A stretch of 64,000 bases of DNA from Trogon surrucura (Eukaryota; Chordata; Aves; Trogoniformes; Trogonidae): assembly GCA_020746105.1 (NCBI GenBank), contig CM036621.1:48766264-48830263 (forward strand), written 5' to 3'. This document shows positions 39,301 through 54,300 of this stretch, in pieces. The notes beneath the pieces are model-generated. The model was not told where the DNA came from, did not search any database, and saw nothing but the letters and a program-made list of their open reading frames with translations. Numbering within the stretch: the stretch's first letter is position 1; each line of letters starts with the position of its first letter. A program made the translations under genes and the position numbers.

Positions 39301-42300
39301 CAAGATCCTAAACTCCGGGAGGGCAGGGAAAAAGAAAAAATATCAAAAAAACACAACAGCTTGAGCAGATAATCTTTGACCAATATTGCCCTGAAATGAG
39401 AGTACGACTATCAACTATGAAAAAAAGTTGGGGAAAATTCAAAGCTGTTTCAGAAAGGGTACAACCCTCTTCAAACATGAACTTTTTAGAAGATATACTG
39501 CATGTCACATGTATTCGTGGTCTATAAATAAAGGAACATTAGGAAACTTGAAGACATCTGGAATGCAGACCTAACTCTTCTTATCTCAGAAATAAAACCT
39601 TCCTACTGTACTAGCAGTATTAACACACCTATTCGAGAAGAGCTCTGACCTACAAACACTAGAAGTAAGAAAAAGGAAAGCAGAATTGGAAAAAAGTTAC
39701 AAAAGCAAGTAAAATTATCAGAACTATTCCAACTAAAACAAAATTCGGCTTCCTTCTTCCTGCAAATTATATACCTATACATGAATATTGCAACTCCAAT
39801 ACTCAAATGAGTTTCCATCCATATCAAACTATCAGGACACAGAGTGGAAGGTGTAATTTCTGAGAACCACATGTGCCACAATTGTTTTCCGTTTTTGGAG
39901 TCAACCTGGCTCTTTTTACAGCTAAATCCTGAAAACAATGCCTGCAATTATTTTTATTGCAATTGTGCCTTTCCTCCCTTGCAAGATTCTGCAAAGTACA
40001 AAAATGAAATACCAACATTTCTCATGCTCGAATAGGCCAAGCTGTTTGGAGCTTTCTAATTATTTACAACAAGATATCATTTGTGGGTCCTCCAAGAAGC
40101 TGTTTGCTTAATAACCATTGAAATGTTTGTTGGGTTTTTTTAAAAGATACTTAATTAAACAGCCCAGGAGCCAACCAGTAGAACTGACACAGCATGCCAA
40201 AGGAGGCCACTTGTGACCATCTGTGCTTTCTACATCCTTCACTGGGTGCTCTAAAAAGGGATTAAGCCCAACATCAGAACTATAAGCACCGCTTTGTAGG
40301 TCCCAGAGAAACAAAAAGAAATCCACAACTTTTCCTCTCTCTTTACTTATTTCATTCTTTCTCTAATATACATATTTTTTTTGGTGAAAATCATCATTCA
40401 TTTCAGGTCTCAAGAACAATTAACAGCACAGAACAGACAAGAGTGAAACCTCAGCCAAAAGAGAGACTCAAGTCTGACTTCTCTGCACTTTCAAGAAGCT
40501 TCTGCCAGACAGTTGCAAATATTTTTTTATTTTACGGCATAATATCACTGAGGGAACAAAAGTCTCAAGACTGCTTGGTTGCAAACACTGGACTGAAAAA
40601 ACATGGCCAGAGAACTGATTATACCCACTCCCTGGGAATTGTGACACTGCATCGAGAGTTGTGTCAGATGCCTAACTCCCCAGTATCACAAAAACTGACA
40701 AACTGGAGTGAGCCCAGCAGACAGACACCAAGATGATTATGAGGCCAGAGCACACGTAGTACATGGTGAGTTGAGAGACTTGGATTTGTTCAGCATGGAG
40801 AAGCCTGAAGGTGGGAACACTATCGCTGCCTACAACACCTAATGGCAAGGTATAGAGGAGACAGGCTCTTCTTAGAGGCGCACAGCAATAACGTAAGATG
40901 CCACAGACAAAGCTGCAAAAAGGGAAATTCTAACCTGAAAATTAAACATTGGAATAGAGGCCCAGAGAGGCATTGAATCTCTATCCTAAAAAAATCTAAA
41001 CTGTCAATTGGCAGAGGCCCTGAGCAACCAAATCCAACTTTTAACACTACGCCAACCCCAAGCAGGAGTTCAGAAAACCTCCAAAAAACTCCAGGCAAGC
41101 AAGAATTTTCCACAAACCCATATTTTAGTAACAGAGAGAAGATCCTTTCTTAGTCTCAGTCTTATTACCTGGAAAGGAAATCTAAAATAATTATTAATGA
41201 CAAATACTCACCACCATATTGTAGGCATCAGGAACTTCAATTTCAAACTGAAACTTTCCACCTTGGTAATAACACTCATCTAGGAAAAAAAAAAAAAAAA
41301 GGAAAAAAAAGTTAAATAAGAGAAAATAACAGACATCACATAATGCAAAATATCTGTCATTACAAAGATTTAAATCACAGCACAGGGTTACCATCAAATA
41401 CTTAACCTAGTTATACCATAACAGTAGCTGCCACCTTGTCCAAAGAGAGTATGAACAGTATCTTCCTCCACTCTCAAAACCTTTACAGCAGAAATTTTAA
41501 GTCAGAAGATGGAACAGTCCCAGAGCGATCCATGAAAATTCACCTTCCTGATCAGAGTACCAGGCAATACCAAGCTCAAGGAACCTTCAATTGAACTTCT
41601 CATGTCCGTAATGAAGAAAATTCTGCCATGCATCACAGCCATGTGGCATGCAGTACCACACCACCGACCCTCAGAATGAGCTGGACACATACTTCACTTG
41701 CTAATGCAGGATAAATCCTGCTCCAGGATTTAGCAGATCTTTCCAGACTTGTGCTACCAATCACATAACGTGAGTAGTATGAATAACAATATTCAAGAAC
41801 AAGCTTCAGAATGTACTACAATAAAAGAGCTAACTTGTTCTTTTATTGTAATTATTTTAGGATGACACATCAGTTAGGAAATTTTGCCTGCCTTTCTGTC
41901 AACCTTAGACTCAATACTGAATTATTAAAACAGCTCAATTTTAAAATATTAAATCTGAAAATACCTAGTTGCATTTAACCAGAGGTAATATATAATAGGA
42001 TAATAGTCAGCCTGCAACTCTAGATATGGTTGTGCTTGGAAGATGAAATGCTTGCTATTGATCTGAAATGCATCCGTATGACATTGTTTCCATTTCTTAA
42101 TGAAAAAACTCAGTAATGACAGACAGGTCCCCAGCCTACACTCGGGGTTTGGGACACCTGAGGAATACTCAGGTTCAACCTCCTTTGAGCACTCTAGCTC
42201 TCTGTATCACATGGTACAGTCATAGTTAAGGTTTAAAGGTTACAAAGGCTGGTTATCACTGTATGACAGTGGGTTTTTTTACTACTTTGAAACCAACATT

Positions 42301-45300
42301 GCAAAATTAATTCATAGTTTACAGAAAGATTAAGAGTTTTCTTACTATCTGGCTTGTTTCAAGACATAAAACCCTCTGATGACCTGTAGGTCATCAAAAT
42401 CCTCTTTCAGGATGCTGTCTTCTGGACCTGCTGCCCTCCCAGTCCCTACACAGACCTAGCACAACCTTCTCTTTTCTCCTACTAACCAGTGTACCACATC
42501 CACTTGCTCAGGTTTCACTCCATGCTACAATCTCACCACTCTGCACAAGCCTGTAGCTTCCATTACCTTCCAATACCTGAAGGGAATCTACAGGAAGGTT
42601 GGAGAGGGACTTTTTACAAGAGTGTCCACTGATAGGACAAGGGGAAATGGGTTTAAGTTGAAGGTGAATAGATTTAGATTGGATCTCGGAAAGAAATTCT
42701 TCAGTCCAAGGGTGGTAAGACTTTGGAATAAATTGTCCAGAGAAGTTGTGGCAGCTCCTTCCCTGGAGGTGTTCAAGGCCAGGTTGGACAGGGCCTTGAG
42801 TAGCCTGATTCAGTTGAGAGGCGTCCCTGCCCATGGCAGCGAGGTTGGATTAGATGATCTCTGAGGTCCCCTCCAACCTAGGCCACTCTATGATTCCACA
42901 CTAATCACCATAATCACAAGCGAGCAGTCAGCTCCTATCCTCCTTCTCTTTGCAATCTCTTATCAGCTCACTTCCTGAAAAGGAGAGGGCATCACCCTGT
43001 TAAATAACACAAACCCTCAGTTGTAGAGGCACAGGAACCAGAAAAAGCCCTGTGCCTGCAGAACAGCAAAAGGGTTGCTGGGAAGTACATAACGGTCCAG
43101 CTTCTCCCAGGAGCCTCTGTGCAGATCACCATGAGGGTCAGCACACGAGCAGCATCACCTGTTTTGGACTACAACAGCAGCACAGGTTGCAGAACATGAA
43201 AACGAAACACGGCTGGTTTTCCTACACCACACAGCAACATCTACAGCTGCCTCCGCACTGAGTTGCGCAGTGCAAAGCTGCCAGTTGTAGTCACTGCACA
43301 TCTCGCTTTAATAACGTGTCCAGAACACAGACTTTTCAAATACATTCTCCGTTTCCACTCCAATTCAATTTTGAAGCACACTTGATTCATTAAGCAGTCT
43401 TCCCAGACACGCTACATTTTACCTGAAAGTAAATGCACGTACACCAATTTTCACAGAAAAAAGAATTTATCTTTTGTTTTCAAATATACCGAGATGAAAA
43501 CCAGTAAAGCAAGATGAGATTAAAAGGTGAGTTATACCAAAATCCCTTTGATGAAACTGCTTCCTATTAACTGTACAAAGCACTCAAAGCAGGACACTGA
43601 CTGCTCCAGGAAGGAATTGTTAGTCCAATATTCCCCAGGAGTTCAAACAGCTCAAGTACCACCGAGTTACCCTACAGGACACAGCTAACTGCACTTTATC
43701 CACCATCTAGCACATATTCTAATGGCTTTTTAACTAAGCTTCATCAGTCCTCACTACTTCCAAGTATGATGCGGTAAAAACCACAGTCAAAGCTATTTGA
43801 GGTCTTTCAGTGATCACAGTAAACCGAATAAGCAACCCACACAGGAATTTAGTGCTTGTTGTAGCGCAAGGCACATGCCTCAGAGCCTTCCACGGGCCTC
43901 CCCACTGCCCTCCTGCTCACAAACACTTACCAAGCTATCACCTCCCAACATAAGCAATCCCATGAAACGCGCACGTGTGTTTGCACAGGGAAAAGCCTGC
44001 TGCTGTCAGTACAGCAAGGTAAAGGAGAAACACTAGCACTGTTAAGGTTGCCCGGGAAGTCCAGCAGCACAGAGTTATCTTCCCTGGCTTAATTTCAACA
44101 GTTCCTTGATTTTGTGGACTTGGAGCAAAGCGCACAGCAGCCCTTCATATTCCACCTCTGCTAATGTGAAATAAATGCCTGCTGATGGATGTGTCTACAT
44201 GTGCCTTATGTCAAAGAAAATCCTCAGATTTAATGAATCCTTGCTGTAATATAATTGTCCAAAAGAAATATTCAAGAATGGCTCCAAGGGAGGAGAGCTT
44301 GCCAAAAGACTCTCATGTTCCTGCCAGTCAAGCAGCAAGAGAAAAAACATGTTGCGTGTCTCTTCGCAGACTGAAAACACCAGGCTCACAGCCTCTGCAG
44401 CATGCAGGAACATTAAGGTGAGCCCTCAACTTCAAGCACAGACAAGATGACTCTGACATTGCTCAAAAGATGCACGGGGTGGAAGGGAAAGCTCAACAGT
44501 TGTTCTTTCCTTTCTCAGCAATTCCTCACCACGCAGAGCTAGCTCAGGATCGCTCCACTGCCACTCAGCCTCCCAGTGTCCACATGCAGGAGGAAGTCAG
44601 ACAAGCTGAGCTCAGCTGCAGGGGGCAAGCCCTCTCTCCCTATATAAAGGTGGCAAGAAGAGTGCAGTTTCCTGCAGGATTTCAGAGATTAACTGCTATG
44701 CAGAGAGGTTAAATTGGCACCAGTGTCAGCAGAATAGAAGCAGCAGGACAGTGAAAGAACACCCCTTTTTCTCTGTGAAAATGTTTTAGATTAGCTCAAG
44801 CACTTTCTAATCATACATTAACACCTCCACAGGCCACAGGAGATTCCTCATGTGTTACTTCCATTTCCTTGTACTTGTTTTTCAGTGTTCTACATAAGGC
44901 TGAGAAACCTCTGGAAGACTTAGAGCACATTCAACATTGTATCTTGCACCACAGGTCACTTCCACGTACTTACATAACTGAGTATCCCTCGGAGACAAAT
45001 CAGTGCTCATCACTGTCTTGCATTAAAACAACTAATTTTAAGTTCATGGTTTATTTTGGCATCAGTCCATGTTAGCACTAACCAAAAAGTGCTGTGGGTA
45101 CCCTAATGGTTCTGTTATAAAATAAGCAAGGAGATATGCACGAAATCATAAGAGTAAACATATCTCTCCCCCTTTTTTTTTTTTCAGTTCTGCCTATATG
45201 TTTGTAAATCTTCCCACTAAACAAAGCATGCTACTCATTATCAATTACTCAAACATCTCTTAACAATTTGTATCTCTGGAGAGCCTCAGGACCAGTCAGA

Positions 45301-48300
45301 AATCTTGTGGTGTATTAACAAGATAAGCCTTCACGATGAAGTCATCTTACCGCATCTCAAGCAAGTAAATAGCTTCTCCCATGTGGTAGTTTCCTTTCCT
45401 GTAGCCCACAACACCCATACAGATCGGGACACAAAGACTCTCAATTTTTTAGACATGTAATAGTGGTGGGAAAAATTGAAGTTCTGGCAAAGTTAACAGT
45501 GAGTTAAGTGCTATAAATAAAACAGTCAAAATAGCTTTAGCACATAACTTAGGAAGCTGGCCACTAACAAGACTTGCAAAAAGTGAACACGTTTGAGCTC
45601 CAGTTTTCCTCCTACTGCTTAGATTTATGTCTTCAGGCTGTATTAACAGCGCAAATATCCCTCCCACTTCATTCTCGAGTTTCATTACCAACAATCTGAC
45701 TCTAATCTTAGTTTGCATTTGTAAGGTGTTTTGATGGCTAAAAGCACTGTGAAAATACCAAACTAAACTTTATCATTTTAAAAGAATACGCAAGATAATT
45801 AGGACAGAGCTGCTTTTGACAGTAGCTCCTTGAATCAGCAGCACTGAAATGCTCAGCCATGCTCATCAACATTTGTCATTTTGTGGCATGCAAAACAGAA
45901 AACAGGCTCTTTATTAATTCCCAGAAGAACAGGACTCTAAAATAATCACACTAACTCCAAACTACCCCAACTGTCTGAAAACCACAGGAAAATTGCATTA
46001 ACTCCAAAAACTCCTCCAGATTTCTTCACGTGCAAACTACCTAAACTCTTTTTTCCCCCACGTTTTAGCCTCAGCTTGTAATTTTGTGCTCTGAATATTG
46101 GTGCAGCAGGGAGAACTCTGCCCTAGCTTTTGATCCAGGAAGATACTGGCACAAAAATAAGTACAGAGGCAACTGGTGGCATAAGGGCATTTTTCAATGA
46201 CAGAAAAATTGTTTCAGATAACAAAAGGAAAAAGAAGCTTCAGGCTGCAGAGAAAGCCAGCTGTATCTGCCTCAGGAACACGCATTTTGTCTATTGTGGC
46301 AGTAATATCTAAGTCTTACCTATTTTCTACTGTGTGCTACTATATATCCACTCATGGTGCACTGCAGAAAGCTGTAACATAAAGGAATTTTAATTTCTTG
46401 AGGACAAGTAACTTTATGTGAAATAAAGTCATCCTCATCAAGATTTTCTACAAATTAGTTTTCATTTAAAACCTACAGGATAGTTTTGTGACATTAACTA
46501 CTTAAAGAAAGCTTATTCTGAAAAGTAAACAGCAAGGGAGCTGAAAGTATTTGTTTGAAGGTAAAAATTTTTCTTATTCAAATTAATTTTTGTATGAGAG
46601 CTTAAAGGAGCTTCTTTCACTGTCCTTTCAAGACCAGCCACATTTGAGAGGACTGCATAAAACAAAGCATCTGAGAACACGCTTTGTCAATAACATAAGA
46701 CTAGGACACTGACCACAAAAGATATTCCTACTGTTAAAAAACATGCTCAGCCAGTACCTTCACTGGTACCCTGGCAGCTGGCTACTTTCAGAAACTGTCT
46801 TGGTGTAAGATTACTTATAAAATCCTTCTAGCATTAAGATTAAAGACAGATACTTTCTTTTCTCCTTCGTTGGTACAGGAATCAACATTTTGCAGCCTAC
46901 AGAAAAGGCTCAGAATTCAAACTGTAGAAAAATACAGAACTTAAACATGAAACGTGAATATAAAATAATCAGCAGCCCTTGCCAGATCTGTTACAGAAGG
47001 ATGTGATCTCTGTAACTGCAGACAAGGAAACTGAGCACTTCAAGGAGTGAGCCAGCAAGAACCTCTTTGCCGTGCAGATCACCAACCTGACTCACACACA
47101 CTTACTACATAGGTCCTAACAGTGAGAACTGCAAAGCAGCCTTAGACATTTCCTGGCAAACGCAGCCACGCTCAGTTGGAAAGCTGCAGGGATATAGGCA
47201 AAGCGCTCCCTAAAGAGACAGACACACGAGCAGGATTTCTAGGAGTAACTCAGCTCCTCAATGCAAGACAGTTCCAGGCACGACAAGGAAAACCTGCTCT
47301 TCCTTGAGGCTGTCAAGATTCACGGAACATTGTTTAGGCACTACAAAAACAGTTGCCTCGAGCAGAGATTTTTGCCCGTTTCAGCCAGAAGAAAATCTAT
47401 GACTTAACTGCCTCTCTGCTATCCCAGTGAAAACTGAGGTTCAGCATACTGTAAAGAAAAAACACTTCAATAACGAAGCAATCTGGAAAACTACAAAGAT
47501 TTTCTTGGTATGGTACCTTCTGCTTTTAGAGAGCTGTGCTAAGCCGCAGCCGATCACAAGATTCTGTACCTGAATTATGCACAGCTGAAAATAGATGTTT
47601 ACTTTGGTCCAACTGCAACTGCAGAGACTTGAGCTGTGCACTATATTTAGAGTATCAAAATGTTAATTAAGATCATGTCATTCTCAAGATCATTTCAACA
47701 AGCTAGCACAAAAGCCATGCTCTGCACTCAACGACTGTATTCTGGCTGCAGCCAATCTCTTGCCGCACAGCAGTTAACAGACAAAATAAGTACTATTTAG
47801 ACACCTTAGAATTGCTATGAGGAAGCTATCATTGCTTCACATTCAAGACATCCCTCACTCACAAAGTGATAATCTTGTAAAGTCAACTCATTTCCAAAAT
47901 ATAAAGCAGCAGCATTTAAACTGAAGGACACTTGGTGCAAGCAGAATAACACCAAGGAACCATGAATACACCCTACCACACAGAATGAGAGGCTAGAAGT
48001 TCTATAATAGCACTTGCATTTATTTTTTATTACACTGACTAGGGCAGTCTTACTCATTTTTCCATCACAAAAAGGAGTCACTTGAATGGGCACGTTAACA
48101 AAGACCACCCAAGACTTCTACTGCCGAGGAAGCACTAATTGATTTGGAATAAATAAGCGGCACCAGCGACATCTAGTGCCCATTCGACTTCAAGATCCTG
48201 CATCTACATTCCTAGCACACTGTCCAGCATAAACTAGCAATTCTGTAGGTAAGACATCAGGATGACTGCCATCCTGCATCCGAGTTCCGCTGTCAAGAAG

Positions 48301-51300
48301 CATCTACAGGAAACGTGCATCTACAAGAATCACTTGCCAGGGAGATATTGATCCCAGCACATCAAACTCTGACAACTCAGCGCACCGCACATGTCAATGC
48401 TCTCCTTTAAGTAGCTGCACTGAGTCCCAGAGGTAACACAGCGCAAAAACAGGAAGCACGTGAAGTTTAAATAATCTTCCTCCCAAATTCATCCACAAAA
48501 CAAACACAACTGCCTATTCTAAAACAGACAGCTATGTGAGCAAACTCTGTAATTTCAGATAGCTAACAAGAAACTCACATGAAAACGAAAAATTCTGAAA
48601 ATGTTTTTACTGAACCGCAGGCCAGCAGAAGTTTCACAGTACACCGAAAGTTGTATTAGTAAGATCTAATTTCCACATACTTGACTATTCAAAAACTAAG
48701 AGACTCCTGCTTGTCAGCATCTTCAGACACGTACAGATTTGAAGTTTTCCAGCAGTGTTATGTCATCTATTTCTACACCTCTGTAGAACCAGTCAGTAGA
48801 AAAGAAGAAATCTGCAACATAACAGGGCTGTAATACAATTTCTCTAACTGCAGTCCAAGACTTTTTTGTCAGCAAATAAAACAAGGTGGTTTAAAACTGC
48901 CTGAGGAAAAAAATGTTTTCAATCAAAGTGAGAAAACAAGACCTGAATATTTCCTAAGACTGTTCAATTTTTATTGAAATCTAGTTCTCAAAATCCAGTC
49001 TAGTTTCTCCATTGACTATAAAATAATCACTGTATTGCAGCCAGTCTTTGATTAGAAAGTTTATCAGATTCTTGAGCAAACTCTTGGAATACATTTCCTA
49101 AACATCAACATACACAGACACAAAAGTAATGTTTCAAAAAATTACCTGGGATTACAGTTAGCTGAAAGTAATGAAGCTTGTTCGGGTCAGGAAAATTCAC
49201 TTTACATGTACCTGTGAAGCAAAAGAAAAATTTACATCAGACAACTGGTTTTCCACTGTTGGGAAAGCAAGTATATCACCTTCCATATTCTCCAAATTCA
49301 CTTCCTGATTAATCTGTACTTTCCCAGCCAAGGAATTTCCTTCTGTGCTTTGTCTCTAAGCACCCCCTCTCCACACAGTTACAGGTCACCTGCAGTAATG
49401 AAACTTTACTTCTTTGAGCTGTGAAGAAGAAAGTTGACTCCCTTTCAAGTAAAAAAACCTTTTTTCCTTTCAGTAAAAAAGCTTATTCCCTCAAAGACCT
49501 TAAAATGCCAAAGTATTTGGTCTTCCGTATAGGTAATAGCTACATGTTAAGATACCAGCACATAGAATGAACATCTCTTCCTTGTAGGTTCTTTAGCAGT
49601 AAGGTGTATCTTAACATCTCATCAAACACTGCAGTTTGCAAGAAGTTGTGCCATATGCTAACACAGAATTATTTATACCCATTAGGTATAATTAGATACA
49701 ATTAGACACCAAAGGCCTCATGAAAAGACAGTGAAGTCTCTGTTCAGCTGTCATATTGAACAGCTTTCTTCCACATAACCAAGTACATACATTAACAGCA
49801 AGGGCTATGGAGCATCATTACAAATCAAACACTGTGTTTTTAATCTCAAACTAGATGAATTTGAGAACAGTGAGAATGAAGAACAAACATGGAAAAAAAA
49901 AAAGAAAAAAGATAAAACACCAATCTGATGAAACTAGTCACTGGTTTCAGTTCAGCAGATGCAAGTTCACAGCATAACAGCCCTTTGTTCGTGTCTGATG
50001 ACACAAACCAAGCTGCCTTCCCATGCACGAAACTGGCCTTTCTTGATGATGGCAGAGACAAGCTGTCAAGCTGGCACTAGAAGATGTATATATCCACGGA
50101 TACATTATTATCCATACTATGAAGCCTTTAGCTTCTTAACCCACCAGGCTGGTTGTTCTCTTTCTGTAGCCAAGGAGTCAAACAGTTTCAGAGATATAGA
50201 CCCTATTTGCCTCGGAAAAAAAAAACAACAAAAACCAAACAACCCAAATCCTAGAACTGTACACAAATCCTACTAGTGCATTCCATTGTAGTAACTACAA
50301 ATCCCGATATACTTTTCTTAGATGTTTGTTACCCTACATAACAGTCTACACAAGAAAGTTTAACTACAGTTAAAATTGCTCTGTGTAAAATATCTGTAAA
50401 TTGCCTTTAAGAAAGAAAAGCATATAGAAATGAGGAGTTCTATAATGCCTTTTCCTGCCCTCTGTTTTTGCTGCTTCTGTTCTGTATTTTCCCCACTTTG
50501 TAACTCCTCTCATCAGGCAGTCTCTCCACTGAAGAGCCACATTTTGAAGATCTGAGCATTGATCTGGATTTAGAATCACTAGCAAATAGAAGATGCTAAT
50601 CAGAAGCCGTAGTAAAGTTTAACCTGGAGAGGAAAAAATATGCCTAAAGCTTCCCTTAGATGGGGAAGACTAGAAACATCACGAGCTACCTGCCAGCATT
50701 ATCAAAGAGAATATTCTCTGCAAGATAAGCATATGGACAAGACAGTATGAACGCACAGCATGTAATAGCCTGCACGTACACTGTCAGCCTGTTGCAAACA
50801 GCTCATGCCTCTTTCCCTGCAGGAAAAACAGCTTAGATGACTCTGAAACAGGAACGTGCGCCATAGGAAGTTATGTAGAGCAAGTGACGGGCTCTGACTG
50901 TACCTCTGAGCTTACCAGGCAATGACTTGTGCTTGCCTGTGTTCCAAGAACTCAGGGCAGAATGATGCTGTTCTGGTCAATGCTTGAAAGGAGAGAGAGC
51001 TCAGCAACAACTCAGCTTCGCCCTCAACACCCACTCTTATTAATAAATACAGAGCAGCAGGAACTTCGCTCCACTTGATAAATAGGCTTTGCGTTTTGCT
51101 GTCCGTTACAGAACTAGGTTTTCTAAAGCTAAGGAACAGAAAACATATTTCATTTTTAACTATCCTTAGCTTTCAAAGCAATAAGCCATTTACCCTACGC
51201 TTTTAAAAGCCTATTTTAAAGTGGCCATTAATATTTTCAGCTTTTAGCTTTACATTAAAAGTAAGATTCCACAGCTAAAACTGCATTATCTTGCTTTTTG

Positions 51301-54300
51301 GTTTTTTCTTAAGGAACATGGATCTTTTTTTAAAACAACAAAAAAAAATTTTTCGTATTTTTTCTATTAAACACATCAGGTTACAGCTTGCATGTGAAGT
51401 GGAAAAGCACTAGGTTGACTTAATAAGTCTCCTGAGAACTGAGCTATTTGCTCTGCCCCTAAATCAGAATCTTCTGTCTGGAAAATGAAAGAATGGAGGG
51501 AAAACAGCAGTGAGGCAATAAATGCACTCCTGAGTTCCAGGTACCTCTCAGCTGTTTTATGAGAGGGGAGCTCCCATTCCACCAGCAATCAAACTCTGAA
51601 ACCAAACGATCAACACTGCTTCCGAAGGACACTAGTAAGGGTCCACCTCTCTACAAACCCTTAAGAGGCAGCAACAAAGAAAACTTGTTCAAGTGTGAGT
51701 GGCAGAGCCTCACACAGCTTCCCCTAGAGCTAACAAATATCATTAGCATTCATACTTCAGTCCAAATACCCAGTTCAACAGTCCTTTTCCCCTTAAAACA
51801 CATCATTAAATGCTATACTTACAAGGTAAATTAGCTTCAAGTTCTGCAACCTCTGTTGAAAGAAAAAACAACACAAAACTGTTATTTATACAAGCATAAA
51901 GCCATTCTTGAAGTCCAAATTGACAAATACAATTTAAACCACCCTGTAAATCAAATTTTACTTAAAAATATAATTAAGCTGCACTGGAGGTTTACCTTGA
52001 AATTTCTCTTTAAGCCACATGGTTCATCCCTAAAAATGCTCATCTGCCCTACAAGACAATGCAAACACATCCTACTGCAATTAGGAGGATCAGCTCTGCC
52101 AAGACTGAAGCACCAGGGCTTCTAATACAATGAGCACTGGCATTTCAAACGGTGGCATTATTCAAACCTCCAAACTCGTATACATAAGGCATTACAATAC
52201 AGAAGGCCAGAACCTCACAGCCTGCAAAACACAAGAGCAGAAAAACGTGCAAGTCCAATGATGAAAACAAGCAGAAGAGGTTCACAGCCTGCATAAACAT
52301 CACGACTGTCCAGCACCTAACTGCTAAGCCCACCACAGGTTACACACTGCTGCGGCAGGGAAGTCTCCAGGCATGATACCATGTCCCATTCCCTTGAAAC
52401 CATCCGCTGAAACCTAAATTCAAGAGCACCGTCACACTAGATGTGGCCCTGCCTGCAGAAATCAGCATTAAGAGCACCAAGAAGAACAGAGAAAGACGAA
52501 TCTTCACTTCAAGGACCTAGCACAGCAACCTGCACTCGTTGGTGCATCCACTGCACAACTCCCCCCAACCCTCCGCACGTTTGAATAAACTCAGGAGTAT
52601 TAGGACTTCTTTGCTCCCATGTCTGTTTGATGCTTCCCCTGGGAATACAGTCTGCCAAAGACATTCAATCATGTTAAATTATTTTTTTTAATTTATTATA
52701 TTTCTCACGCATAAAACTTAGAAGTTATTCATAAAAGAAAGGTAGTAACTTCACTCAGTTGCATAGCTCCTAGGAAGGGAAGTTTATTCCTAAGCCACTT
52801 CTCTGCCATGCTGCCGTCTCTGGAAGACCCCCTGCTTTCTCCCTCTTCTGAAGATTTTATTGAAGTCTTACTTTCAGCTACCTGTATTTCATAGAAGCAT
52901 GAATGAGATGCATCAAGATACCTCCCACTTTTATTTTTCAAGTTCCAGGAAACCTGATCAAATATATTTTTGCATTTCTTGTAGTCACATAATCATAGAA
53001 ATAGTCCAACCTCAACTGATTTCTAACTTTGCTTTCTGGTCTGCACAGACATAGCCCATTTATTTGGGCTAATAACAACATGCAAGAGATTTCAAACCCA
53101 ACTCGCACACATTTAAAAAAAACCCTGTAATTTATTTTAAGATACAGGGAGGGATTTCTGGGCACAGAATCCAAACTGATCTCATCACAACTAAATCCCC
53201 AGAGCTTTCCTTCCATCCATTCTTACCAAAGCTGGCTGGTCCCTGCAATGAGCACGATGCTTATTTGACTCCCACCTCCCACAAGCTTGGCATAGCACTG
53301 GCATCCCTGCATCTGCCACCTACTATACACCAAGAGAGAAAACCCCACCAACACAGAAGCACTGTTTCACACTTCCTTAAAAAAAAGTTGGTAACTGCAC
53401 TCTTTAAAAATCCCACACTCTGCAGCACTCAAGCAGCCGCAGCCAATATAACCAAAGTTGTGCACTGACAGACACACAACATCCGGGGCACACTTTTCCT
53501 AAAAGTCTTCACAGTATACCAAAAACATCAGTTCACCTATAATCCATTTTCACTTTCCCTTTTGTTTAAAAACAATAAAAAATGAAAAGACAACACATAA
53601 CCAACTGAAAGCTGCAGTTACACAAAGTCATCATAAGGGCAGTCCCCCACCTCTTTCTGTTTAAACTCAACAGCCTTTCATAGTGGAAGGTACTATCAAT
53701 CTTCACTAGAGGATAGAGGAGTTTAGGACCTGGCTCTTATTTTAAGGTGTTGACTGTTTTCCTTATTGCTTTTGGTGCTTCAGTGTTGTTCGGCTTAATG
53801 AATCCTCCCTATCCTTTGCTTCAATTCCGAGAAAAAGGCAGCAGGAAAAAAGGAGGCACCAAAGGACAGAGCATGTTCAAACCCTGCAGTGGCCGGGCTC
53901 CAGCAGCTCTGCTCAGCTGGGGCCTCACTTCTGCCTCCTGCAAGGTTGAGCAGAGAGATTACTGATCACCGCAGTTCCTCTGAAGTGTGAAAAACTTCCT
54001 GCAATACATTCAGGCTTCTCTGTTTCCCTTTGTCTGACAGGCGAGTGAGCGGGTTTATTTGTGAAAACACGAAAAGGTGGTCACACCCAAGAGTAAGGAA
54101 CAGTACGCTCTTCCTCTGAAGGTGTGCAAAGCACACAGGAAGGCTGTGACAGCTGATTCACACAAAAAGCTTTGTGAACAAAAGCAAGTTTCCCAGAATT
54201 AAGCTTCCCAATCAACTCTGTCACAAACCACTGAAAGTAAACACCAAAACGACTTTATAATAAACATAAAAAGGCAGGTAAAGGCCTGCTTCAATAATCT

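Larger units (their letters stand above)
33171..41211 (-). other. UBE2F intron 5
   Basis: Non-coding. It contains an exact 15-bp duplication (33308-33337), poly-A/poly-T stretches at 35421-35500, and an old CR1 fragment near its 5' end on the gene strand (40701-41060). Nothing else was recognised. Confidence 0.85.
41280..49145 (-). other. UBE2F intron 4
   Basis: Non-coding. It contains an A-run next to the exon 5 acceptor, a 12-bp-stem hairpin (41817-41850) and a CR1 copy (42565-42898). GC rises modestly at 43,000-44,700 with short unrelated open frames. No other element was recognised. Confidence 0.85.

Noticed and set aside
41817-41850. Hairpin considered as a microRNA precursor
   Set aside because: A 12-pair AT-rich stem with a 10-nt loop is too short for a typical precursor.
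52985-53025. Short CR1-like string (AATCATAGAAATAGTCCAAC)
   Set aside because: Only a few words match the CR1 tail, in the wrong spacing; too weak to call.
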